Of a stretch of 64,000 nt of DNA, positions 23,733 through 35,565 are shown in pieces. Source of the DNA: Lycium barbarum (taxonomy: Eukaryota > Streptophyta > Magnoliopsida > Solanales > Solanaceae). How positions within the stretch are numbered: position 1 is the stretch's first letter; each line of letters starts with the position of its first letter. Location: positions 122,884,376-122,948,375 of the forward strand of contig NC_083342.1 of NCBI RefSeq assembly GCF_019175385.1, given 5' to 3'. The translations under genes and the position numbers were made by a program. The notes under the pieces are model-generated. The model was not told where the DNA came from and searched no databases. It saw only the letters and a list, made by a program, of their open reading frames with translations.

Positions 23733-23928
23733 CTCCCTCCGTTCCAATTTGTTTGACACTTTTCGCTTTTCGATAGTCAAACTTCTTAATTTTGACCATG
23801 TGTTTGAACATAGAATCTTTAAATTTTTCAAAATAAAATTACGTAAAAAGTACTATAAATCAATCACCATAATTAATAATATAAAATATTTAAAGACATA
23901 TGAAAAATTTACGGTCAAAGAACAACTT
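23733..23928. mobile_element. Stowaway-type MITE, right end missing
   Basis: The left end CTCCCTCCGTTCCAATTTG follows TA. The body matches the complete copy at 47943-48201 but stops at AACAACTT, where a retroelement-like sequence begins. Confidence 0.8.
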
Positions 23929-24404
23929 GGGCTTGGATTCAGGGGCTTGAAGCTTGATCTTGAATCTTCGTCTTGATATCTAGAACTTCTAGAGGAATAC
24001 TTGAGTACTTGAATGCTTTTAGCTTGTAGAGAAATCTGCAGCGCCTGATCCACGAGCTCTCTCTGGCTTCTTGTTAGAATTTCTGTCTTTTTTCTGAATT
24101 ATGAGACCCCTATTTATAGTTATAGGGTGGAGGAGTTGAGATAAGGATTAACTCTTTTCGGCCAATCAGATTTCAGTTGACATGACGATATTTGATTGGT
24201 CGGAACATGTCACTTGTACACGTGGCACACTTTCATTGGCCTTTGACTTGACTAGGCATGCTGCATCATTTTGACATGTGGCGTGATCCTATTGGCTCCC
24301 TTGCTTGACTTGGCATGCCACGTCTTTTGACACGTGGCACCAAAGTGGGCCTCTAGATTAAAATGATATATTGGGCTTGGTAAAGCGGACTCATCATTTG
24401 TAGC
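23929..24404 (-). repeat. LTR-like relic (possible Ty1/copia type) with TATA box
   Basis: On the minus strand CTATAAATAG (24110-24119) is followed by a leader-like AAGAAGCCAGAGAGAGCTCG stretch, resembling the R/U5 of an LTR. The upstream part (24198-24404) is the start of the unit that is repeated at 28390 and 29182. Assignment to copia is an inference from layout only. Confidence 0.4.
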
Positions 24405-27400
24405 TGTCACGACCCAACTAGGGGCCGCGACGGATACCCGATACTTGTACCGAGTAGCCCCCCTAACTCGTATCTCATTCTTATTACTGAGTGACCTTAG
24501 TGGTAATACCGTTATTTCTTTACTTAATTCTATCATTAATAGCGTGACCGTAATCTGGTGGTAATAAAATCTGCTAGCATGTTATACAACCCCAAAACGA
24601 ACAAAAGTACAAACCATCTGACTGTACATATCTGTCTACGAGCCTCTAAACATAGCACACATATATATACAAGAAGGGCCGGGTTCTACCGCGCCCGAAT
24701 ATCTACACAAAAGTAGTACCAAGAAGCTGAGGCTCCGGAACAACTGGAGCGCTGACACAGTACTGCTGATGGAGCTTCTAGGAGTCAAATCTGTCTACCT
24801 GCTGACCTGCGCGGCATGAAACGCAGCGTCCACAAGAAGGGACGTCAGTACGAGTAATGTACCGAGTATGTAAGGCATGAATAATAACATACAGGAAATA
24901 TAGAACATGGATAACGACATCAAAGAAATACCGAGCATATCATGAGGTAGAAAAATAACCTGTGCATACAAGTGCCCTTGGGTGAATACCATGCATGCTT
25001 GACGCTGCGGAACGTGCAGCCCGATCCATATGTACATATACTATAACATATTGCTACGGAACGTGCAACCCGGTCCATATACATATATTACTTTACTTTC
25101 TTAGGAGGACATTTCTTTCCATATATATAGAAAATAGAACATGTCATATTGCCGAGGCGTCGGCTTCGATCCATTTAACCATATATCCCGCGTCCGGGAC
25201 GATATCATGTACCAACTCCAACTGATCAGGTGGCTGTGCGTCTATAGCGCCTTCCCTTTTCCAATCTTCCCCATATACATATACATATATTTATAACATA
25301 TAAACAGCATGCATGAGAGCCTAAAGAAAATCGTGTCCGTATCGGAGTGACATAAGGTCGATAGCCTCCGATTATCTTATGGAATAACCATGGTCACTTT
25401 GTCTCGCCTTGGAGGAACTAGTACTATAAAGCGAGACCATAAATGTAGAGTAGTATTAAGAGAAGACATATAATAAGATTGAGGATTAGGAACTAACTCT
25501 ATTTTCTCATATTCATATTGAGCCCATAACTCGTGATCCTTGACCATGAAACCATATTCGTCATATTCATCATAGAAATATTCTCATTAGGATAGTCACA
25601 ACACCTATGAAGGTTTCAGTGTAATCCGATTTCATTTAACAAGTTATAGACGTTAGACGCAATTGTCTCAATAAGATATGGAAAGCTTAATTCAATTCTA
25701 TTGAATGAAAAAAGGTTAATTTCAAACTCGGATTTCTAGGAATAGGATCGTCTCCGAGGCTCGTATTCAAACCTATTATGTCTAAGACATGCCAAAGAAG
25801 GAAAAGTGAAGCCTTACATACCTTTTCTGCTTCATACACGTCTCCAAAATCAAGTTTCAAGTTCGCCAAAATCTACAATTTGGTCACAATTACCAAATGT
25901 TAATTGTAAGACTTTAAGATTTCAATCTTAACCAATACTTGTCTACAAAAATTTGGGCAGCATCTCCCCTATACATACAACATCCCCGAGATTTAACTCG
26001 GCTCAAATATCAACAACCATACCAACAACAATACCAGTAATCATCACAAAACACAATATAGCATAACTAGTCTCCTTTCCAACATAGTGTAATAGCTTTC
26101 ATTCCAACTTCACATTTTTAATTCAATACCAACATTCTCATATTCATTTACTAATCAAGATCACTCCAATACAATTCGGAACATTTCATATCATTTTACA
26201 AAATATTCACAAAATATACAAAATATACAAATTTTCCACCAAACCATAATCCATCCAAAACTTCTAATCTTCAACATACATATTCATAACATATTTCCAC
26301 CTTCCAATTTCATCAACCATAATCATAATTCACATCTTAACAACTTCATTTCCATAATATCACAAAATCATTCTAAAGTGACATAATCTTCTACATTCCA
26401 ATTCAATACCAACTTAAACCATTTAACCTTCATTTACATTATAAGAATCACAACAACATAACTAACATATTAAACAAAATTAGTTCATTTCCATTTTTCT
26501 CCTCCAAACCACACGGCCACATTCCATATTTACAACTTCCACCAAATTCATTCAACTTTCATTTCCAATATAAATTTCACCCTAACCACAACTAGAATAC
26601 AACATAAAATTCAACTCATATTATATATACAACAATATACATACACGGCTACACCCTTACATACATACCCACTTTGCAAACTTCCATATTTTCATAATTT
26701 CTACTCATTTCTACATACTACAACATAAACAAACCTTCATAACATAAGAAAAAGGAACTGATTCTTACCTTTTTTTTTTTTTTTCAATCTTCTTCACTTG
26801 ACCAAGTTGTCAACTTGAAGAAACAAGTGCTCTTTCTTCCAAAACAACTACACCAAGTTGTAAAGGACCCTTGAATTAGTGGAAATACCACAAGAAAATA
26901 ATTTTTGGAGAAAGATTTCAAAGGGGCAAAAATTCAAGAGCTTGGCCGTATGGCCCTTTTATTTTGCTCTTCTTTGTTCTTGTTCTTGCTTTCTAATTTT
27001 TCTTGAATGTTCTATGAGTTTATGACTCATATATGACTCTTATATTAATTAGCACATGGAAATTAATAAAGTCCATGGGCTTGGGCCATTGTTGGCCGGC
27101 CACCCCTCTCTCTTTGGGCCTAAATTTTTCTTTTCATTTTTTTTGGGCCAACCCGGTTGATCCTGAGTTGGGCCTAGCCCACTGACCTTTCTACCTTAAA
27201 ACGTCCATATCTCCTTGTACCGACGTCACCTGGGAACCCACGACCTATGGATGGAAAGCTAATTCAATTATCTACAACTTCTATTTCTTGGTATTTTTCC
27301 AAATTCCAAACTTATAATACCATTTTTGCCCCTCGAAGTCAGGTCACCCGAAAACGTTTTCTTAAAAATATTCGTTTGGAGAACTTCCACTTTGATTTAG

Positions 27401-27540
27401 CCCAAGGGTCCTCCATAAGTTGTGCTTAACTTTACATATGTGATTCATATAACTTGTCACATGTTTCAAAAAGAATCTTGACGTGTGGGCCCCACCTCAG
27501 CTTACAAATAATCCGACGTTCAAAAATACGGGATATAACA
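24405..27540 (-). repeat. Solo LTR 3 (3.1 kb), inverted relative to LTR 2
   Basis: Plus-strand ends TGTCACGACCC and GGGATATAACA, flanked by GTAGC at 24400-24404 and 27541-27545. In minus orientation its start (TGTTATATCCCGTATTTTTG) closely matches LTR 2. It carries the three-hairpin block and a two-copy tandem repeat near 25005-25080 (GGAACGTGCARCCCGRTCC). Confidence 0.9.
24807..24866 (-). promoter_or_regulatory. Conserved three-hairpin block (LTR 3)
   Basis: In minus orientation: stem 1 CGGTAC/GTACTG, stem 2 ACGTCC/GGACG, stem 3 CTGCG/CGCAG. Stem 2 differs from LTR 2 on both arms yet still pairs. Confidence 0.6.
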
Positions 27541-29872
27541 GTAGCCTAATTAAATAGACTAGCCCAATGAAATTAGACCATGAATTAAATCCATATTTAT
27601 CGGACTTAAATAATTAACCCAATTATATTAGTCCATAATATTATTAAAAAATAAATATTGACTCTAACTCAACCTCAAAAGCTAGTTCATTTATTGAGAA
27701 TTGTATGGAACTATATAACGGACCAAGTCCCCAATTTATCACCGATTTGGAACTCAACAAAGGCTGATTTATAAGAATTTCTAATTTTACTCATTTAGAT
27801 TTGATATTTATTGGTCTAATATATCTTGAATTTAATATAATCCAAATTTCTTGTGAATCAAAATTTTAATAAAATTTCGTCATCCACAACCACTACTTGT
27901 CAGAAAAATATTTTCGTGAAAAATATTCATTCCTACCAAACACACCTTAAGACACAAGAATATTTAAGTGGAAATAAATATTACCAACCACAATTAATAA
28001 GTGTTGATGATCTAATGGTTATCATTTATCAAGTTAAGGTGCAGGTCCTGAAAGATCTCATAATTTCATTACATCAAAGTGGTGATTGGTGATCGAGTAA
28101 GAGACAAACTTAGTACAATGTTAATGTCCTACTCACAATTGTGATGGTGAGATACATGAACGTACGATCTATATCAAGGTGACTTTTCTCATGAAGTCTA
28201 AAATTCCAAGCGCCATCAAAGTAGACCAGGTGCATCATTAGTCCAAATCACGTGGAATTAAAACAAGAACCATTAGAATAAAATAATGCATCCATGATAC
28301 AATTTCATAGTATTGAGATTTTATGTATGGTCTCTTTTCAAGTTGAAACTGGAAACAATTGGCATTGGATCAAGACAGAAGCCACTGAAGGTCGGAACAT
28401 GTCACTTGTACACATGACGCAGTTTTATTGGCCTTTGACTTGACTAGGCATGCTGCATCATTTTGACATGTGGCGTGATCCTATTGGCTCATTTGCTTGA
28501 CTTGGCATGCCTAGCCTAATTAAATAGACTAGCCCAATGAAATAAGACCATTAATTAAATTCATATTTATCAGAGTTAAATAATTAACCCAATTATATTA
28601 GCCCATAATATTATTTGGCCTAATATATATAATCCAAATTTCTTGTGAATCAAAATTTAATAAAATTTCGTCATCCACAACCACTACTTGTCAAAACAAT
28701 ATTTTTCGTGAAAAATATTCATTCCTACCAAACACACCTTAAGACACAAGAATATTTAAGTGGAAATAAATAATACCAACCACAATTAATAAGTGTTGAC
28801 GATCTAATGGTTATCATTTATCAAGTTAAGGTGCAGGTCCTGAAAGATCTCATAATTTCATTACATCAAAGTGGTGATTGGTGATCGAGTAAGAGACAAC
28901 CTTAGTACAATGTTAATGTCCTACTCATAATTGTGATGGTGAGATACATGAACATACGATCTATATCAAGGTAACTTTTCTCATGAAGTCTAAAATTCTA
29001 AGCGCCATCAAAGTAGACCACGTGCATCATTAGTCCAAATCATGTGGAATTAAAACAAGAACTATTAGAATAAAATAATGCATACATGATACAATTTCAT
29101 AGTATTGAGATTTTATGTATAGTCTCTTTTCAAGTTGAAACTGGAAACTATTGGCATTGGATCAAGACAGAAGCCACTAAAGGTCGGAACATGTCACTTG
29201 TACACATGACACAGTTTTATTGGCCTTTGACTTAACTAGGCATGCTGCATCATTTTGACATGTGGCGTGATCCTATTGGCTCCTTTGCTTGACTTGGCAT
29301 GCCTAGCCTAATTAAATAGACTAGCCCAATGAAATTAGACCATTAATTAAATCCATATTTATCGGATTTAAATAATTAACCCAATTATATTAGCCCATAA
29401 TATTATTTGGCCTAATATATCTTGAATTTAATATAATTCAAATTTCTTGTGAATCAAAATTTAATAAAATTTCGTCATCCACTATCACTACTTGTCAGAA
29501 AAGTATTTTTCGTGAAAAATATTCATTCCTACCAAACACACCTTAAGACACAAGAATATTTAAGTGGAAATAAATAATACCAACCACAATTAATAAGTGT
29601 TGATGATCTAATGGTTATCATTTATCAAGTTAAGGTGCAGGTCCTGAAAGATCTCATAATTTCATTACATCAAAGTGGTGATTGGTGATCGAGTAAGAGA
29701 CAACCTTAGTACAATGTTAATGTCCTACTCACAATTGTGATGGTGAGATACATGAACGTACGATCTATATCAAGGTGACTTTTCTCATGAAGTCTAAAAT
29801 TCTAAGCGTCATCAAAGTAGACCAGGTGCATCATTAGTCCGAATCACGTGGAATTAAAACAAGAACTATTAG
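27541..29872. repeat. Tandem array of 0.8-1 kb units (with 24198-24404)
   Basis: Units begin GGTCGGAACATGTCACTTG at 24198, 28390 and 29182. Unit 1 is about 1.05 kb once LTR 3 is removed, unit 2 is 792 bp, and unit 3 is truncated at about 29872. Units 2 and 3 share the same internal deletions relative to unit 1. Each contains AGCCTAATTAAATAGACTAG and GGTGCAGGTCCTGAAAGATC. No coding content was recognised. Confidence 0.85.
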
Positions 29873-30003
29873 ACCTCTATCATGAAGTCATGATTAGACT
29901 TGGTGCCCGCTTTAATTCCTCCTTCGACGTAATCTATGATTATCCAACTTAGAAAATTAGCTTAATTATGAAGTCATCTATCATGAAGTCATGTATGATT
30001 ATC

Positions 30004-30902
30004 CAAGGGTAGAATTGGAAAACTAGCCAATTTATCTCTTGGTTTCCTAAGGAGACACTTATTATGAAACAATTTTTTTTGGCTAAGGTGACACTTATTA
30101 TGGAACGGAGGGAGTAGTATAATGTCTTTATATAGCACTCCATTCTTGTTCCAATTTGTCCTCTACTTTTTTCAACCCTAAAATGACAATAATTATAATA
30201 ATGCAGGTATAAATATGTAATAAAAAAAATAGTAGGAGTACTATGATTTTACTTCGTTTGTATGCTCAGCTCAATTATAAATGGTCTTGATTTATCAAAT
30301 ACAATATATACCTCATGATAATTAAGTTGCTATGTCATCAACAAACTCGATGTAATGTTACGTTCAGAAATATTTGAGTTTTTTGACAACCACTCAAAAT
30401 CTTCCTCGATGGCACTTGGCAGATTAAGATTTCATGCCCAAGCATGTTACTATTATCAGAAAGTAACAAGTCGTATGTGCTAACAATAAGGGCCTGTTTG
30501 GAAAGCCACCCACGTAATTGAAATTGGGTGTAATTGAGTGTAATTATATAGTTTGATCTGTTTATTTGACCAAGTAATTACACAGTTAGGTGGAATTCCT
30601 AAAAGAAAATCTATTTTTCTAGCTTTTTGAGATGCAAACTTATTAATAATTTTTTCTTATATAGTTCTTCAAATAATTCTTTTTCGAATGACAATATAGC
30701 ATACTCATTTAATCTTTCTTGAGAAGTGTTGATCTTAGGTAAGATTTATCAATTTTAAAAAACTTGTTTTCGCTTAGGCAAATATTACAGGAACAATTAA
30801 CTCTTTTATAAGAAATATTAGCATTTAAAAAAGAATCGAATTTTTAATTTGATTTAATATGTTGATTAGAGTATTATTTTCTATTAGTACTATTTTTCTT
30901 AA
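30004..30902. repeat. Duplicate of 12978-13590 joined to 15178-15485
   Basis: 30004-30595 matches 12978-13590 (end of the Stowaway MITE, spacer, start of the Harbinger element). From CCTAAAAGAAAATC at 30596 the match jumps to 15178-15485. Either the copy lost about 1.6 kb or the other copy gained it. Confidence 0.85.
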
Positions 30903-31083
30903 CATAGAATCTTTAAATTTTTCGAAATAAATTTTACATTTTTGGAAACTACGTAAAAAGTACTATAAGTCACCATAATTAATTATTTAAAATATTTAAA
31001 GACATATGAAAAACTACGGTCAAAGAACAACTTGTTTGACTCTCGAAAAACAAAAAGTGTCAAACAAATTGGGATGGAGGAAG
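30901..31083. mobile_element. Stowaway-type MITE, left end missing
   Basis: Matches the right two thirds of the MITE at 47943-48201, ending GGGATGGAGGAAG before TA. Confidence 0.8.
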
Positions 31084-32430
31084 TACATCTTTAAGCAAAA
31101 AAAAAAAAAAAAAAAAAGGCCCCAACCAATTGCTTTATTTGCCTTATAGTCGAGCCACCCCGATTATCTGTTAATTTTGGCTTAAATGTCAAATACAATA
31201 AGCATCTATCAGTATTAAAATTTTAATTTTAAAATCACTCTACTGAGCGGAATGATAAATTTCTAACCACGAAGTTGAAATTGGGAGCCAGATTGAAGTT
31301 CTCTAGCCAAGTCATTTTACTTCTTTAGTCATCACGCTACCAATTTGGACTTTCAAATATGAAATTTTACTCGAAATCTTTGCCGTTTGATCTTAAGGTG
31401 TGCAAGTTAAGAAGTATTAGTTCCTTAAGTTATACTTGTCAACTTTTGGAGAACTCCAATGTTTAACATGCATTAATTTGACCCTCTAAATTATTATCTT
31501 TAATCATTTCTCATCCTATTCAACTTGTTTGGTACCATTTTCTTACTAGTCCCTGTTACAGAAAAAATATCACATTTAAATATGTGAAAATAATTAACTT
31601 TAGACTTTTTATTTTATTCTTAATAAGAAGCTTTAATAGTCACATAAACGAAAGCATGCTTGGAGAAAATTGTGCATAAAATATTGCACATCATCTTTTC
31701 ATTGAATTAGTTACATCTCAATTTGCATAAAATCAAAATTATTAATATTAACTTAGTTAAATACGATGGCAGAGATAATTCAACTTTGAAAAATTTATTG
31801 GAATTTGTACGCCCATCCGACCTCTTAAATAGGGAAGAAAAATTTACATTACGTCCTTCTCAAAAATGTTTTCACATGTTGTTGATACTTTCTTTCTAAT
31901 CCTCCTATCCGCCCTATATGAATCGGTTCTTGAATACAACCAAAGAAATTATCTTATGGGTAAAAGTTTTTCTTCCCCTTTTACGTGTCTCTTTGGGTTT
32001 AATCTCACAAAAAGTCCCAATAATTTCACATGTTTAAACTAAATTCTTCCAAATATATTAATTGTTTTCCTAATTAAAAAAATGGTAATTAAGGGTCTGT
32101 TTAGGATGGAGAAAAACATTTTTCAACATTTCATGTTTGATTGGTCAAAATATTTTGTAAGTTTTTTTTTCTCTCGGTGGGAGTTAAAAAAACAATAAGT
32201 CCCATAAATGACATTCTAGGCTTGTCTCCACCTCACTCCCCAACACCCATCCGACACGAACCTTACCCCAGTCCCCCACACAACTCCACTCCACACCTTG
32301 ACCTCCTACCCCTACCCCGCTCCAACCTGATCGTGTTAGCCTATAACATAAATAAATGCTTTTTGGATAATATTTAGATCTGCTTGCTTATTTACCAAAC
32401 TAAAAAATAAGTAAAAATAAAAAAGAAACC
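31084..32430. repeat. Duplicated flank (parts match 48205-48606 and 46320-46790)
   Basis: 31118-31162 matches the right end of the small hAT element that ends at 48268. 31163-31500 matches 48269-48606. 31590-32060 matches 46320-46790. No coding frame was recognised; 32141-32377 is a shadow ORF. Confidence 0.75.
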
Positions 32431-33150
32431 ACCACTTGTCAGAAAAATATTTTTCGTGAAAAATATTCATTCCTACCAAACACAACCTAAGACGCAAGAA
32501 TATTTAAGTGGAAATAAATAATGCCAACCACTATTAATAAGTATCGATGATCTAATGGGTATCATTTATCAAGTTAAGGTGCAGGTCCTGAAAGATCTCA
32601 TAATTTCATTACATCAAAGTGGTCAGTGGCAGAGCCACAGCCTGGGAACACCCTTCGCCAAAAAATTATACCGTGTAAGCATGTCAATTATTACGTATTA
32701 CAGACATATGTTACATATTGAACACCTTAATATATAAATTATATGAATTCGAACACCCTTGACAAATTTCCTAACTCACCACTGAAAGTGGTGATTGGTG
32801 ATCAAGTAAGAGACAACCTTAGTACTATGCTAATCTCCTCCACACAATTGTGATGATGTCCTCCACACAATTGTGATGGTGAGATACATGAACGTACGAT
32901 GTATGTATATCAAGGTGACTTTTCTCATGAAGTCTAAAATTCCAAGTGTCGTCAAAGTAGACCAGGTGCATCCTTAGTCCAAATCACGTGGAATTAAAAC
33001 AAGAACTATTAGAATAAAATAATGCATACATGATATAATTACATGCATAGTCTTTATGTATAGTCTCTTTTATTTTATGTATAGTCTCTTTTCAAGTTGA
33101 AACTGGAAACAGTTGGCATTGGATCGAGACAGAAGCCACTGAAGGAAAGA
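32431..33150. repeat. Partial fourth unit of the 0.8 kb repeat
   Basis: Matches the 27890-28400 part of the array, interrupted by a small hAT MITE at 32624-32784, with a short internal duplication (CTCCACACAATTGTGATG) near 32830-32880. Confidence 0.8.
32624..32784. mobile_element. Short hAT-type MITE (161 bp)
   Basis: Ends CAGTGGCAGAGCC and CACCACTG, with a perfect 8-bp duplication AAAGTGGT at 32616-32623 and 32785-32792. Confidence 0.85.
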
Positions 33151-33203
33151 AAACTAAAAAAATAAAAAATTACAAGGAAAGAAGAGACAATTTGTATAGT
33201 CAC

Positions 33204-33310
33204 TGGGAATGAAGTCAGCTACCAAGTAAGATTTCGAATGGTTGGCTAAGAACCCTAAAATTCTTGAAGCTACTGCTACATTATGCCGAGTTGTTGATGA
33301 CATAGCCACG
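33204..33310 (+). pseudogene. Terpene synthase pseudo-exon
   Basis: About 107 bp nearly identical to exon 5 of the intact terpene synthase (37265-37370), covering the segment LGMKSATK through VVDDIAT just before the splice donor. One G-to-T change creates an in-frame TAA where the intact gene has Glu. No neighbouring exons are present. It is a fragment left by duplication, deletion or element-mediated capture. Confidence 0.88.
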
Positions 33311-33555
33311 GATATTTCGGGACAGCCGCCAATGAAGGAAAGAAGTAAAAGGAGACAGAAGCCTCTTTGGAATAAAAAACACAACGAATAAAAAAACTTC
33401 AGAAGTTAAATTATTAAAAAAAGAAAAAAGACGGACGCCACTGATGGAAAGTAGAAAGCACAGGGAATAAAATAAAATTAAAAGAGCACGATGCAGTATC
33501 ATAATTAATTATGAGTTTAAGTTTTGTTGCGTTGATATTATATACTACTTAACAT
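33311..33555. other. No feature recognised
   Basis: Short spacer with GCCACTGATGGAAAG-type fragments echoing the repeat unit upstream. Confidence 0.4.
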
Positions 33556-34041
33556 CTAGTTACAAAGTTTATGTGTGTATCCTTGGCATCTATGGGCTTT
33601 CCTATTGTTTCTAAGAAGGGTTCTCTCTACAATTTCCTTCTTGATTTGAATCCCTGCGATCTCTGGCTGAATATTAACATGCTTAAAGAGTCTCCAGTTT
33701 CTTGCTTTCCAGGTGTGATAAATGACTGCACCCCAAATAGCACCCCAAAAAGCAGCCACAATCTCCTTCTTGAATGGTTTCCAATGTTTAGCCTTGATCC
33801 TCTCCAGAAGCTGCTTAACTTCTCCTACTTTAACCTGCACATCAGCCCAATGCAAAAGTGCTGAACTAACTTGCTTAAACCACTCACACTCAGCAAACAT
33901 ATGTAAAATAGTTTCTGGCAATTGTTTGTCACATGAACAGCATGCGTCATCATCAACTGGGATGTTTATGTGGGCTAGCCTCTCCTTTGTCAAGAGTTTT
34001 CTCTGCACAGCTAACCATAAGACAGATGTTTTTAAGATCAT
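33556..34041 (-). pseudogene. LINE ORF2 C-terminus (zinc-binding RT domain)
   Basis: 161-residue minus-strand frame containing LAVQRKLLTKERLAH and CSCDKQLPETILHMFAEC, the zinc-binding module found at the C-terminus of plant LINE-encoded reverse transcriptases (CxxC...HxxxxC pattern). Upstream ORF2 sequence is absent; the fragment is cut by a MITE at 34047. Confidence 0.8.
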
Positions 34042-34046
34042 GAGGT

Positions 34047-34325
34047 TAGGCCCCGTTTGTCCATAGATATAAAAAAAATCACTTTTTTTAGAATTTTGGA
34101 GTTGGAGTTAGAGTTGTGTTTGGCCATAGTTTTTGAAATTGTAGTTTTTGGTGAAATATAGTTGTAAAAAAGTGAATTTTTTTGAAAAACAAGTTTTTGG
34201 AGTTTTTGGTATTCTGGAATACAACTTCAAGTTGTATTCGGAATTCTTATGGCCAAACGCTGAAAAGTGAAAAAAGTGAAAAAAAATCTAGAATAAAGTG
34301 AATAATTCTTATGGCCAAGCACCTA
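34047..34325. mobile_element. hAT-type MITE (TAGGCCCCGTTTG family)
   Basis: The left end TAGGCCCCGTTTGTCCATAGA and the right end TTATGGCCAAGCACCTA are imperfect inverted repeats. An internal near-copy of the right motif (TTATGGCCAAACGC) lies near 34250. Target duplication not resolved. Confidence 0.6.
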
Positions 34326-34410
34326 CTAAGTTAATTTTATAATCAGAAGCGGATTTAGTATGTATGCTATTGGTTCATTTAAATTCAATAGTTCTGGCTT
34401 AATCATCATA

Positions 34411-35157
34411 TCATATTATACTAAAAGTGAAAAGCTTCAAAGTACAAAGTTGGATTACCAAAATGCTCATTAAATGACAGCTTTATCTTTCAATCAACTT
34501 ATTAAGCTAATCCTTTCAAATACCCATGTTTGTGTTTTCTTATAACTACGTGAGTAAACATAGGTTCGTGCAATCTGGAAAAATATTGTAACTTCTTATT
34601 TATTGTGATTATTTATTTTATTTTTGCTTCTAGGCATATGAAAATTTGTTTTGCAAAGATTGCCGGATGAGCTTTTCAATATATTTTACTGTATTATTCA
34701 TTTGAGCAAAGAGTACTGAAGGTCTAAAATTTTGTATTACTAATATGAATGAAAATTTCTCTGTTTTGTCTTTGTTTTTGTATAGGTGCACAACAAAAGT
34801 TTATGTAATTGGAGGTAGTCCTAAAATTCATCACTTTCACTTAGTGAAAACAATTGTTATCATTTGCATTTTACTGCTTTGTTATTTTTTTTCATCGTTG
34901 TACGATAATATAATTTGTACATACATCAATAACATTACATTTTTAATTTATTGTCTTGGCATATAATTCTGTTATGGCTTCTTTCTTTGTTGAGTTAGTT
35001 ACATAAAAGTCAATATTCCTCATTTTTAAGGAGTTTTTACCTTTTTGCTAAATTTTGTTTAATTTAAACACAAATTATTTGCATTATTTGTGTTAGTATA
35101 AAAATTTCATGCATCACTATAAAGGATTCATGCGCAACGCGCGTTCCTAGAAGCTAG
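34411..35157 (+). mobile_element. Helitron candidate (non-autonomous)
   Basis: Starts TCATATTATACTAAAAG after an A and ends in a CTAG before T. A perfect 10-bp palindrome AACGCGCGTT (35136-35145) lies about 9 bases before the end. These are the features of a plant Helitron (5' TC, 3' hairpin plus CTRR, A/T insertion site). No RepHel coding sequence. It ends about 400 bp upstream of the terpene synthase ATG. Confidence 0.5.
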
Positions 35158-35449
35158 TATAGTTAGAAACGCCTACTAATAAATATTAAAATAATAAATT
35201 TTAAATCCGAACCCCTAATGCCTATCCTAGATCTGCTTCAACTTATAATAACATGTAGGTAGTAACACTTTAACAAGTTTGATATGATGATTTAAAAAGA
35301 AACGAAGTACTCCATAACTTTTTATAGCCAGTGAAATTGAACTAATTTATTTACAGTAACAGTTGAATAAAAATTAAATTCAATATATTTGTATATTTGC
35401 AACAAGAAATTCATAAGAGAAAAGAAGAAATTAATAAGGCTCTCCCCAC

Positions 35450-35457
35450 TATAAATA
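35450..35457 (+). promoter_or_regulatory. TATA box of the terpene synthase
   Basis: TATAAATA 109 bp before the ATG, in a proximal region of about 400 bp (35158-35565) that is free of recognisable elements. Confidence 0.7.
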
Positions 35458-35565
35458 CTCATTCCTTCTCTTCCATTTCCATCGACACTTGTTCACTTCA
35501 ATTGTTTAAGGAAAAAAACCGTCTCTGCTTTTTCATAATCTAAGCTTAGATCCTGTTCTGTAGAA

